Source of the DNA: Capnocytophaga periodontitidis
Lineage (GTDB): Bacteria; Bacteroidota; Bacteroidia; Flavobacteriales; Flavobacteriaceae
Assembly (NCBI RefSeq): GCF_016126015.1
Contig: NZ_JAEFDB010000004.1
Location: 62,001-126,000 of the forward strand
Direction: 5' to 3'
Length of the DNA stretch: 64,000 nt
The notes under the pieces are model-generated. The model worked only from the letters and a program-made list of their open reading frames with translations. It was not told the DNA's origin and ran no database searches. Shown one piece after another: positions 45,910-54,093 of this stretch (the first letter of the stretch is position 1; every line of letters starts with the position of its first letter). The position numbers and the translations under genes were made by a program.

Positions 45910-46680
45910 TTATTGTCTGAACTTCTTTATTTCGGCTTCGGTACAGTCAAAAAAGCAAGACATTTCTTTATCTTTTTCATCATAACAATTTTCTTGTATT
46001 ACATAGGTTATAGTTTCTGTGGTGAGGTCTTTTACCGCAAATACCCAAGCCGCTCTATCTTCTAATTGGTTATAAGCAAGTATCTTGAATTTTTTCAAGT
46101 GAAGTATATCAGTAGCATATTTCTCTACTTGCGTAGGTAATGCTCCTATATATTTAAATTTAGTTTCCACCTTCATTTTTGTTTCATGTTTATATACTAC
46201 ATCTTCCTTTATACCGGTTACTAACAAATAGTTTTTAGCCTTTTCTTGATCTTCTTTTTCATTTCTTGAAGTGCTTTTCACTAAGAAGATTTTCTTATCT
46301 GAGACTTTGTATATGTAATAATCGGCGGTATCGTTATGCAACGTTTTGTTTTTCTTTTCACAAAAACCTCTTTGTTCAAATTTTAGGGCATTCAGGCGTA
46401 CATACGAGGGAGCTATAAGCTCAAATGTTCCTGATATAGATTTGAAACAATCGTTGCCACAAGGGGCGAAGTAAAATGATTTATATTGATTTTTGTCGTT
46501 CTTTTCAAATACCGTTGCAATACCTGATATTTCATCTTCGTCTTTCGTAAGTTCAAATAAGTTGCTGTCTTCTTCTTTGAATTTACACAACCGAGAGTTA
46601 GTTATCCATTCGCCTTTTAAGGGATTTTGTGCGTATACAGAAGGCGCACATAGTAACAAAGTTATTAAAATATGTTTCAT
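45910..46680 (-). CDS. secreted protein, unknown, 256 aa
   Basis: Signal peptide MKHILITLLLCAPSVYAQ. N-terminal part (LKGEWITNSRLCKFKEEDSN) recalls a lipocalin-like Gly-x-Trp start; Cys residues are frequent (FAPCGNDCF, ENCYDEKDKEMSCFFDC). No family recognised; AT-rich composition. Confidence 0.7.
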   Translation of the reverse strand: MKHILITLLLCAPSVYAQNPLKGEWITNSRLCKFKEEDSNLFELTKDEDEISGIATVFEKNDKNQYKSFYFAPCGNDCFKSISGTFELIAPSYVRLNALKFEQRGFCEKKNKTLHNDTADYYIYKVSDKKIFLVKSTSRNEKEDQEKAKNYLLVTGIKEDVVYKHETKMKVETKFKYIGALPTQVEKYATDILHLKKFKILAYNQLEDRAAWVFAVKDLTTETITYVIQENCYDEKDKEMSCFFDCTEAEIKKFRQ

Positions 46681-46693
46681 AGTTGTTTATTTA

Positions 46694-46733
46694 TCGGACA
46701 AGTCGGACTGGTCGGACGAGGCGGACGCAGTTT
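46694..46733. repeat. GTCGGACTG nonamer tract next to H1
   Basis: CGGACAAGTCGGACTGGTCG and GACGAGGCGGACGCAG, continuing to the same GCAGTTTTTAATATCAACTTTGGCAA junction as the tract at 45686-45770, showing that the nonamers and H1 were copied together. Confidence 0.7.
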
Positions 46734-46740
46734 TTAATAT

Positions 46741-46798
46741 CAACTTTGGCAAAGGTCGTAGCACGACGAGCATATCAACTTTGCCAAAGTATAGTGAC
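46741..46798. repeat. dispersed hairpin repeat H1, copy 4 (inverted)
   Basis: Inverted copy with stem GTCGT-agc-ACGAC, the alternative stem seen at 5049. A second end (GCAAAGTGTAGTGAC) follows directly. Confidence 0.75.
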
Positions 46799-46815
46799 GC
46801 AAAGTGTAGTGACCC

Positions 46816-47397
46816 CTAACTACTAAATATCTCACTTAGGTTTATCTGCAAGTCGGGGAATTTTTGTGGGGATACTACTTCGCCTGCAAAGCGCGGTTTG
46901 AGTCCTATATAGCCATTATCTTGTAGTACAAAGATATCTAATTCCTTTTCTTCGGGGCGTAGCACCCAGTATTCTGCTACCCCTGCTTCTTCATAGATAT
47001 GCATTTTTTTGCTTAGTTCTTTTTCTACATTGCTGGGAGAAACGATTTCCAACACCCAATCAGGGGCTCCATAACAGCGTTTGCCATCGGCGAGCTTTTC
47101 GGGGTCGCACACTACACAAAGATCGGGTTGTAATACAGTATTATCTTCCCCATTAGGGTTTTTGAGCACTACATCAAAAGGCGCTGCAAAGACTTCACAC
47201 CGCTTGCCTTCTAAATAGTTGTCTATCTTAGTAGATAGTTTTCTTGACACTCTCTGGTGGTCGATAGAAGGTGCTGACATCTTGAAGAGCTTTCCTTTGA
47301 GGAGCTCTACACGTTCTTCAAACTGCCATAGCAGGTACTCTGCATAGGTATACAGCCCATTGATAGGGTCTAACTGATTGATGTTTGTTATAGTCAT
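46816..47397 (-). CDS. Uma2-family (DUF820) putative endonuclease
   Basis: 193 residues with the PD-(D/E)XK-like Uma2 core: D92 in LQPDLCVVCD, E117 in PDWVLEIVSPSN, then lysines of ELSKKMHIYEEAGVAEYWVL. The family is mostly cyanobacterial and scattered in other phyla; cellular role is unsettled. No partner gene; near repeats on both sides. Confidence 0.88.
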   Translation of the reverse strand: MTITNINQLDPINGLYTYAEYLLWQFEERVELLKGKLFKMSAPSIDHQRVSRKLSTKIDNYLEGKRCEVFAAPFDVVLKNPNGEDNTVLQPDLCVVCDPEKLADGKRCYGAPDWVLEIVSPSNVEKELSKKMHIYEEAGVAEYWVLRPEEKELDIFVLQDNGYIGLKPRFAGEVVSPQKFPDLQINLSEIFSS

Positions 47398-47455
47398 ATT
47401 TTAATTTTATTGAGTGAATGAGGGGGCGGACAAGGCGGACACTATCCCCTGACGC

Positions 47456-47869
47456 CTACAACTGCAATGTAATAGGGGCGTTGTCCTTTGATTTGAGGGT
47501 AACGGCTTTGCTGGTTTTCAAAGTGTTTTCAGTCACATCATCACCTGAAAGATTCTGCTTGTTTTGGTTGTAATAGACTACAAAATGATACACTTCACGC
47601 TCTTCAAATTTATCTACACTGAGGGTGAAAATTGCTTTTCCTTCATCGTCGGTTGCCATTGATTTGGCGTGGAAAGTGGGTTTTGAGCCACCTTTGTGTT
47701 CCCAAGCCCACTGGTCGTAGGCGTAGACTACCCAATTTTTTAGAGGAGTGCCATTGGCATCTTTTAAGTAGACGGTTACATCTACTTTACCTTCCATTTT
47801 TTTGATGTCCTCTTTGCTACAAGCTACAATAGCAAGTGCAATCAATAGTGTTAAAATTGTTCTTTTCAT
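47456..47869 (-). CDS. small lipoprotein with Ig-like domain
   Basis: 137 residues. Lipobox MKRTILTLLIALAIVACSKED. The body (VDVTVYLKDANGTPLKNWVV, TDDEGKAIFTLSVDKFEERE) is a CarboxypepD_reg/transthyretin-like beta sandwich. Probably a surface or periplasmic accessory lipoprotein. Promoter at 47919. Confidence 0.75.
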   Translation of the reverse strand: MKRTILTLLIALAIVACSKEDIKKMEGKVDVTVYLKDANGTPLKNWVVYAYDQWAWEHKGGSKPTFHAKSMATDDEGKAIFTLSVDKFEEREVYHFVVYYNQNKQNLSGDDVTENTLKTSKAVTLKSKDNAPITLQL

Positions 47870-47918
47870 TGTTTTCTTATTTAGTTGTTAGACGTTATCT
47901 GTTAGTAGTTAGACAATG

Positions 47919-47926
47919 CAAAGGTA
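47919..47926 (-). promoter_or_regulatory. -7 box of the Ig-like lipoprotein
   Basis: TACCTTTG on the minus strand, divergent from the box at 47969. Confidence 0.55.
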
Positions 47927-47968
47927 TTACATAATGAACAAAAAAGCAAGGAGATAGAAAAATATTCT

Positions 47969-47976
47969 TACCTTTG
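47969..47976 (+). promoter_or_regulatory. -7 box of the 47995-49544 operon
   Basis: TACCTTTG, 19 bases before the ATG at 47995. Confidence 0.6.
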
Positions 47977-47994
47977 CCATAAATTATGTAGTTT

Positions 47995-48372
47995 ATGAAA
48001 TTATTAGTCTTCTTATTGTTTTTATTGCCTCTGTGGGCAGAAGCGCAACTAATGGAACCTCTTGACAGATGGGGCATACGCACTGCTTACACACATACTA
48101 ACAGCAGCAAGAGTTTTGTTTTTGTAGGTACTTCACTCAATAGTATAGATGTAGATGCCAGTGGTTTGGCTGCTGCAGGTGCCGATGCTTTTTTTATCTT
48201 GCCTGTAGGGGCGGGTGTTTCGGTAAATACTGAAGCAATAACACCTCGTGTAGGGATTACACTCTTGAATACTATCGAATTTTACTGGGGATACTCCATT
48301 CCTTTTAAGGAAGATAGCTACTTTAGAGGACGCACATTTTCGGTGATTGTAAATTTGTTTAGTGGATTATGA
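47995..48372 (+). CDS. small secreted beta-rich protein, unknown
   Basis: 125 residues. Signal peptide MKLLVFLLFLLPLWAEAQ, then alternating strands ending FRGRTFSVIVNLFSGL, like a short outer-membrane barrel fragment. Overlaps the following regulator gene by ATGA (48369-48372), so the two are coupled. Confidence 0.65.
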   Translation: MKLLVFLLFLLPLWAEAQLMEPLDRWGIRTAYTHTNSSKSFVFVGTSLNSIDVDASGLAAAGADAFFILPVGAGVSVNTEAITPRVGITLLNTIEFYWGYSIPFKEDSYFRGRTFSVIVNLFSGL

Positions 48373-49544
48373 GTAGTCTTTTTGTTATTGGCATCTTTTT
48401 GTGCTTTTTCTTGGCGATACTGCTGTTTTCTAAAAAGTCTCCATCGTTGTCTGACAAGGTATTGGGGGTATGGCTTATGTGCATTGGTGTTTACTTGCTG
48501 AACTACTATCTGCACTATCTGGGTTATTGGGAGAAATACCCGCATTTGGTAGGAGTTACCCATCCTTTCCCGATGCTTTTTGCGCCTTTTCTGTATTTGT
48601 ACGTATCGGTGTGTGCGCGTGAAGACCAACGTTTTCATTGGCGCGACACTTTGCACTTCCTGCCCTTTGTAGTAGGCTATATAGCGATGTTCCCCTTTTT
48701 ATTTGGCTATTCGGCAGAAGAAAAGGCAATAACTGATAGTGCTGATTATCACAGTGATTATCAGTGGTTTTTTACCCTTTCGTTCATTGCTTTTGTGGTG
48801 GTGAGTGGGGTGTATTTTGTGTTAGCTTATCGGAAAATTAACCACTATGAGCGAGTGATAGGTGAGAATTTTGGCTATAATGAGGGGATTAGCTTGCAGT
48901 GGTTGCAGTTGCTATTGTTAGGTTTTGTGGCTATTGTAGCTGTATTGGTAACGGTGTATGTGGTGGAATATTCTTTAGAAATAGACACAGGATTTAATAT
49001 AGAAATCATAGCCTTTGCGCTGTTTATATTATTTATTTTTGCAATTGGCTTTTGGGGCATACGCTATCAGGGGATTTTTAGTGCGAGTGGTGCAGTTAAT
49101 ACAGCTGACAAGGTGGATGAGGCTGACGAGGTGGAGGAAGTAGAGATTTTTAATAATTTTGAAGAGGAAACCAAAGCGCCTGAGTATCGCAAATCGGGAT
49201 TGAAAGCTGAAGAAGCGCCCGAACTACACCAACAGCTTTTACAACTAATGCAAACTGAAAAACCTTACCTCGAGCCTAAACTCTCCTTAGCGCAATTAGC
49301 GGAAAGGTTAGGCGTACTGCCTAATCACCTATCGCAAATTATCAACCAATACGAAGAAAAGAATTTTTACGATTTTGTGAACAGCTACCGCGTGGAAGAG
49401 TTTATCGATTTGGCTAAAAAAGATACCGACAAGAGTTTTAACCTCTTAGGACTTGCTTTTGAGGCGGGGTTTAACTCTAAATCTTCTTTCAATCAGGTTT
49501 TTAAGAAATTTAAAGGAAAAACCCCAAGTGAATTTTTAAGTTGA
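48369..49544 (+). CDS. membrane-bound AraC-type regulator
   Basis: 391 residues. Seven predicted transmembrane helices in the first ~240, then a linker and an AraC helix-turn-helix domain (SLAQLAERLGVLPNHLSQII, SFNLLGLAFEAGFNSKSSFN, FKKFKGKTPSEFL). The linker TADKVDEADEVEEVE is encoded by a 9-base repeat (GCTGACAAG, GTGGATGAG, GCTGACGAG, GTGGAGGAA) that resembles the intergenic GTCGGACAAG nonamers. Such 7TM-HTH proteins are thought to sense extracellular or membrane signals. Confidence 0.88.
   Translation: MSSLFVIGIFLCFFLAILLFSKKSPSLSDKVLGVWLMCIGVYLLNYYLHYLGYWEKYPHLVGVTHPFPMLFAPFLYLYVSVCAREDQRFHWRDTLHFLPFVVGYIAMFPFLFGYSAEEKAITDSADYHSDYQWFFTLSFIAFVVVSGVYFVLAYRKINHYERVIGENFGYNEGISLQWLQLLLLGFVAIVAVLVTVYVVEYSLEIDTGFNIEIIAFALFILFIFAIGFWGIRYQGIFSASGAVNTADKVDEADEVEEVEIFNNFEEETKAPEYRKSGLKAEEAPELHQQLLQLMQTEKPYLEPKLSLAQLAERLGVLPNHLSQIINQYEEKNFYDFVNSYRVEEFIDLAKKDTDKSFNLLGLAFEAGFNSKSSFNQVFKKFKGKTPSEFLS
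49107..49142 (+). repeat. nonamer repeat inside the regulator gene
   Basis: Four 9-base units in frame, encoding the acidic linker between membrane and DNA-binding domains. Confidence 0.7.
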
Positions 49545-49577
49545 GAGGTAAAATTTGCTAATTTGCTAATTATTTTA

Positions 49578-49585
49578 TACTTTTG
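49578..49585 (+). promoter_or_regulatory. -7 box of the DAACS symporter gene
   Basis: TACTTTTG, 35 bases before the ATG at 49620. Confidence 0.6.
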
Positions 49586-49619
49586 TCGCTTTCAATTAAT
49601 TATAAAATATTAGTGAGCT

Positions 49620-50795
49620 ATGAAAATCTTCAACAATCTTCTCGTGAGGGTGATTTGTGGTATTCTTTTAGGGGTACTCCTCGGTAACTATGCACCAGAA
49701 TGGTTATACCGCATACTTCTCACTTTTCAATCATTATTTAGCAATTTTCTCAAGTTTGCTATCCCCTTGATTATGATGGGGCTCATTATGCCTTCTATCG
49801 CCGATTTAGGCAAGAATGCGGGCAAATTGTTGCTCATCACGGTAGGGATTGCTTATGCTTTTACGCTGTTTTCAGGTTTTTCTACTTATTTAGTGGGCGA
49901 GGCTATCTTCCCTTCACTCTTACAAGGCGAACAACTCGCTTCTCTTGCTGAAAACAGTGTGAAATCTGCACCTTATTTTACGATTGAAATGCCCCCACTT
50001 GCCGATGTGATGAGTGCTTTAGTTTTCTCGTTTATCATAGGGATAGGTTTATCGTTCAACGAAGAATCTAAACTCACCGATGTGATACGCGAGTTTGGCG
50101 ATATTATCAAATGGTTGATTATCAAAGCAATTATACCTATATTACCTTTCTACATCTTGTGTATTTTTGCTGAAATTACCTATAGCGGACAAGTGCTTGC
50201 TATAATGAAGGTGTTCTTCAAACTAATCGTTATCCTCTTTGTAATGCACATTTGCTTGCTCATCATTCAGTATCTTATTGCAGGGGGTATTTCGGGCAAG
50301 AATCCTTTCAAAGCCTTGGGTACAATGCTACCTGCGTATGCCACTGCTTTGGGTACTCAATCCTCGGCTGCTACCATACCTGTAACGTTGCGACAATCGC
50401 TAAAATTAGGGATTTCACAACGCATCGCAGGCTTTGTCATTCCGCTTTGCGCTACCATTCACCTATCGGGGAGTACAATGAAAATCACTGCTTGCGCCCT
50501 TGCATTGATGATGCTCCAAGGGGTACCTTACGATTTTTCTCTCTTTGCCGGCTTTATACTGATGTTAGGCGTGGTGATGATTGCTGCTCCTGGTGTTCCT
50601 GGAGGGGCAATTATGGCGACCTTAGGAGTATTGAACACTATCCTCGGTTTTGACGAGAGTATGCAAGGACTGATGGTTGCTCTCTACATCGCTATGGACA
50701 GCTTTGGCACTGCCTGCAACGTTACTGGCGATGGTGCTGTAGCACTGATTGTTGATAGAATTGCGAAGCGAGAGGACTCAGGGGATAGGGGTTAG
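49620..50795 (+). CDS. dicarboxylate/amino acid:cation symporter (DAACS family)
   Basis: 391 residues, eight helices plus two re-entrant loops. Family motifs: HP1 serine-rich TQSSAATIPVTL, TM7 GSTMK, HP2 GVPGGAIMATLG and TM8 ACNVTGDGAVALIVDR with the substrate Asp. Imports glutamate, aspartate, serine or C4-dicarboxylates with sodium or protons; the GltP-type Asn-Met-Asp of TM7 is absent, so the substrate is unclear. The last residues EDSGDRG are encoded by TCAGGGGATAGGGG, i.e. an AGGTTTC-type intergenic repeat. Confidence 0.9.
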   Translation: MKIFNNLLVRVICGILLGVLLGNYAPEWLYRILLTFQSLFSNFLKFAIPLIMMGLIMPSIADLGKNAGKLLLITVGIAYAFTLFSGFSTYLVGEAIFPSLLQGEQLASLAENSVKSAPYFTIEMPPLADVMSALVFSFIIGIGLSFNEESKLTDVIREFGDIIKWLIIKAIIPILPFYILCIFAEITYSGQVLAIMKVFFKLIVILFVMHICLLIIQYLIAGGISGKNPFKALGTMLPAYATALGTQSSAATIPVTLRQSLKLGISQRIAGFVIPLCATIHLSGSTMKITACALALMMLQGVPYDFSLFAGFILMLGVVMIAAPGVPGGAIMATLGVLNTILGFDESMQGLMVALYIAMDSFGTACNVTGDGAVALIVDRIAKREDSGDRG

Positions 50796-50884
50796 ATAAG
50801 AGGTAAGAGATAAGAGATAAAAAAGAGATAGGAATTTGGCGATTTATTTTTAGGCAAGAATAAACTCTGTCGTCAAATTCCTAT

Positions 50885-50968
50885 CATTAATCATTAACCA
50901 TTAATCATTAACCATTAATCATTAACCATTAATCATTAACCATTAATCATTAACCATTAACCATTAAT
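50885..50968. repeat. CATTAAC/CATTAAT heptamer array, 12 units
   Basis: Twelve uninterrupted 7-base units, alternating CATTAAT and CATTAAC almost perfectly (the alternation slips only at unit 11). Between convergent genes, so a transcription-end region. Confidence 0.95.
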
Positions 50969-50976
50969 CACTGCTC

Positions 50977-51696
50977 TTATTTCTTTTTGTATATTTCTTC
51001 AAAAGGCAGTCTAAAACGTTCTCCCCTAATGCCTTGCTCTTCACGCAGTCCGCAAGATACGAGCATATTCACTTCTGCTCCATAAGGCAGGTGTAATATC
51101 TTTTTTACGCGTCGGCTATCAAAGCCTTCTATAGGACAGGTGTCATAGCCTGCTTCTGCCATTGCCAGCATAAAGGTTTGCGCTACCAATCCGCAACTCT
51201 TGTGTACATTCACCCGCATATCACTTTCAGAAACGAGTTGCATCATAGGGCGAAACCAACTGCTAACTACCCCAAAAGTCTTGCGCAAAAGACCCAAAAG
51301 ACCAAAACACCTGCTAAAGAGAAAAGGCATCAGCTGGTTGTAAAACTTCTCTTGTTCCTTGATGCGCTTGGCTTGTTTCTCTGGCGGACTATTGCGCTGT
51401 ATATTACCGCGTTCAAACTCTAGAACCTTCTTGGCGTGCAGACGGTGTTTGTCTTGTCGGGCAACGAATACTACCATTTGCTGCGCTGTAGTAGCCGTTT
51501 GCTGGTCAAGGCAAGCGTGTCCTAGCTTTTTAAGCAGTTCCTTATCGGTGATGTGATATACCTCATACAACTGCATATTATAGGTGGTAGGCGCCAGAGT
51601 AGCCAATTTAAGGCACTCTTGCGCCTTCTCTTCACTAATAGGCGTAGAAGCGTAATAACGCACCGCCCTTCTAAAATCTAAAATGTCTTTTAACAT
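50977..51696 (-). CDS. nitroreductase-family flavoprotein
   Basis: 239 residues. Start FRRAVRYYASTPISEEK and ATLAPTTYNMQLYEVYHI are the FMN-binding N-terminal motifs; AEAGYDTCPIEGFD is the conserved middle-late motif. Reduces nitro compounds or quinones with NAD(P)H, or is an oxidoreductase of unknown physiological substrate. A ~45-residue insert around 125-165 (FYNQLMPFLFSRCFGLLGLL) is amphipathic and unusual. Confidence 0.88.
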   Translation of the reverse strand: MLKDILDFRRAVRYYASTPISEEKAQECLKLATLAPTTYNMQLYEVYHITDKELLKKLGHACLDQQTATTAQQMVVFVARQDKHRLHAKKVLEFERGNIQRNSPPEKQAKRIKEQEKFYNQLMPFLFSRCFGLLGLLRKTFGVVSSWFRPMMQLVSESDMRVNVHKSCGLVAQTFMLAMAEAGYDTCPIEGFDSRRVKKILHLPYGAEVNMLVSCGLREEQGIRGERFRLPFEEIYKKK

Positions 51697-51777
51697 ATTT
51701 ATAATTGATATTTGATAATTAATTTACATCACTACACTTTTAGCAAATTAGCCGATTTGTTTTTAGACAATAAAGCA

Positions 51778-54006
51778 TCAGGAAGCTGAACCAAAATCAT
51801 CTTTAAAAATAAACTCGGCAGGGACTTTTTCATTGAGAAGGAGTTCCTGCATTGCTTTGGTAAAGCTATGGGTTCCCACGATGTAATACTCACAATCGGT
51901 GAGGATGTGGAGATGCTCCTTTAAGAAATCAGCGTTGAGGCGCTTTTGGGTGGCGGTGAACACGGGCAGATAGCTATAGTTAGCCAAATTGCTGTGTTGT
52001 AATTCGCTGTGAAAAGCGGCTGAGGCTTCGGTTTTATTAGAGTAAAACACTGCTACTTCACCTGCAAATTGCTGTTGTGCTAAGGTTTTGAGCATCGGGA
52101 GTACGGGGGTAATGCCAATGCCTGAGGCGAGGAACACGATGCGTTTATTTTCTGCTTTAAGAGTGAAATTACCCATAGGGGCGAATATCGTAGCGGTATC
52201 GCCTATCGCCATTGCGGCAACGCTCTTCTTAAAACTGCTATCACTGAGGCGCATTGCGAATTGCAAAGTGTCATCTTTAGGATGAGAGACCATTGAAAGC
52301 GGACGCAAAGGTATATCCAATGCGGTATATCGAGGATTATCGAGGCGCAAAACGGCATACTGCCCTGCTTTATACTCTAAACCTTTAGGTTTTTCAAAAG
52401 TGAGCAAGATAGTATTATCAGCAATGAGGTCTTTAGCTAAGAGTTTTACACAGCGTTCATCAGTAAGCGTTGAGGGTGCGTAGTCACGCCATTTCACTTG
52501 GGTTTTCATCTTATTTGCCGTCATAAAACCGCTGTAAATCGCCCCTGAATACCCTCCCCCTGAAGGCGCCCAAGCTGAGGCAAAGTACAAGTTTTTCAGC
52601 GGTGAAGTGGTGAGCTTATCGCGTTTAGGGTAAGTTTGTTTCACCGATTGCACATAGCCATAGGGGGTGCCCTGCGGGTTTAAAGTGTATCTTTTTATCG
52701 TTTTGGCAGTCGCTACCTCATAACACTCCAAGTACTCAAGAATAGTGGGAAATTCGGCTTCTAAACGCGCTAAAAACAGCTGTGCGACCTTTTCCTTCTT
52801 CTGCTGATATTCCGCTTCGCTGAGTCCTTCCCATTCTTTGAGGTAATCAATGGCACAAATCACACCTACCGTCTTTCCCTCAGGAGCTAACTGGGCATCT
52901 ACTGCCCCATAATTCACAAAAGTAAATGATTTTTGAGCCCAATCACCTTGCGAATCGGCTTTTACATCTTTCAGTTTATAGTCTTTTTGACCCTGAATGA
53001 TGGTAGAATAGTGGTTTACGCCGAGTTTTTTCAAATCGGTATTGAAACCCAAATAAATGGTGAGCAGGGAACAGGCGAGTTCTAAAGGCGCTACCTTTTG
53101 CGCTAATTTAGAGCGATAAGGCTCGGGGAGCATCTGGGCGACTATAGGTTGGGCAGCATTGGCGACCACACTATCGGCGTAGAGCGATTTTTTAGCTGCC
53201 GCACTGTTGAATGTATCGCGATAGCTCACCCCCACCGCTTGGTTGTTTTCCACCAAAATCTCTTCTACAAATTTACCCGTAAGCACTTGTCCGCCACGTT
53301 TTTCAATAAAGCGCACCAAGTAGTTAGACAGCGACTGTGAACCCCCTTTCACGAAGTTGCCCCCTCCTTTTAAATAGCTACCTTGCGCCATTAGAAAATA
53401 CATTAGCGAGAGGTTATAAGGGTCATCGGTATAATAACCCAAATTAGCCGTGAGCACGTTTTTGAGTGCTTCATCTTTGATATTTGCATCCAGCCAATCA
53501 CCTGTGTTCATTGTAGAAGTTTTGATGATCGTAGGAATCAAGAAAGGCATCAGTGGGTAGAGCAATATATTGAGCCATTTGTTGCGGGGGAGCCGACGCA
53601 TTTCGGCATAAAGCCTATTGATGAGTTTAAAAAAGCGTTCGATTTCGGCTTTGCTATCGGGAAAATCGGCGATGAGTTTTGCTTTGGCTTCTGCCCCGTG
53701 ATGTAGAGTACACTGGAAGTTTTGCTTCTTCAAATGGTAGAATTCTGGTACTTTTAGAAATTCTACTTCATCAAACACCCCTAAAAGTTCTAAGATAGGA
53801 CGTTTAGGGTCAGTTTCGTGAAGTCCGTCGATTTCGTGCAAACCTACTTCCATCAAGTAATCTTTGCGTTTAAAAGCGGTAGCACAACCGCCAGCGATAT
53901 AGTGTTGTTCGAGCACAATTACCTTCTTACCCCAGAGAGACAAAGTAGCTCCAGCGATGAGTCCGCCCAAGCCACTGCCTATAATAATACTGTTGTAATT
54001 TTTCAT
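51778..54006 (-). CDS. fusion of CrtI/RetSat-type FAD oxidoreductase with ferredoxin-reductase-type module
   Basis: 742 residues. Residues 1-500 are a phytoene-desaturase/carotenoid-isomerase/retinol-saturase-like flavoprotein: IIGSGLGGLIAGATLSLWGK, EQHYIAGGCATAF, and the C-terminal LYFASAWAPSGGGYSGAIYS. Residues about 505-742 are a ferredoxin-NADP reductase-like unit: LRPLSMVSHP (FAD), IVFLASGIGITPVLPML (NAD(P)) and a C-terminal FKDDFG. No iron-sulfur cluster motif. The fusion would let one polypeptide draw electrons from NAD(P)H to saturate or isomerise a polyene. Substrate could be carotenoid, flexirubin or lipid. Divergent from the LuxR-type regulator via a shared palindromic promoter. 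Confidence 0.85.
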   Translation of the reverse strand: MKNYNSIIIGSGLGGLIAGATLSLWGKKVIVLEQHYIAGGCATAFKRKDYLMEVGLHEIDGLHETDPKRPILELLGVFDEVEFLKVPEFYHLKKQNFQCTLHHGAEAKAKLIADFPDSKAEIERFFKLINRLYAEMRRLPRNKWLNILLYPLMPFLIPTIIKTSTMNTGDWLDANIKDEALKNVLTANLGYYTDDPYNLSLMYFLMAQGSYLKGGGNFVKGGSQSLSNYLVRFIEKRGGQVLTGKFVEEILVENNQAVGVSYRDTFNSAAAKKSLYADSVVANAAQPIVAQMLPEPYRSKLAQKVAPLELACSLLTIYLGFNTDLKKLGVNHYSTIIQGQKDYKLKDVKADSQGDWAQKSFTFVNYGAVDAQLAPEGKTVGVICAIDYLKEWEGLSEAEYQQKKEKVAQLFLARLEAEFPTILEYLECYEVATAKTIKRYTLNPQGTPYGYVQSVKQTYPKRDKLTTSPLKNLYFASAWAPSGGGYSGAIYSGFMTANKMKTQVKWRDYAPSTLTDERCVKLLAKDLIADNTILLTFEKPKGLEYKAGQYAVLRLDNPRYTALDIPLRPLSMVSHPKDDTLQFAMRLSDSSFKKSVAAMAIGDTATIFAPMGNFTLKAENKRIVFLASGIGITPVLPMLKTLAQQQFAGEVAVFYSNKTEASAAFHSELQHSNLANYSYLPVFTATQKRLNADFLKEHLHILTDCEYYIVGTHSFTKAMQELLLNEKVPAEFIFKDDFGSAS

Positions 54007-54022
54007 ATTTGAGAAAAATTAT

Positions 54023-54041
54023 TAATTTTGGGGCAAAATTA
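54023..54041. promoter_or_regulatory. palindromic bidirectional promoter
   Basis: TAATTTTGGGGCAAAATTA: two TAnnTTTG boxes on opposite strands meet around GGG. One drives the fusion oxidoreductase leftward, the other the regulator rightward; the transcripts would overlap by a few bases at their 5' ends. Confidence 0.65.
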
Positions 54042-54093
54042 CGGCGGTTGCGCAAGTGTGGCAATACGCAAAAATAACCATTTTTAATTGACG

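Noticed and set aside
50885-50968. Regular array considered as CRISPR
   Set aside because: Units are 7 bases with no spacers and no cas genes nearby.
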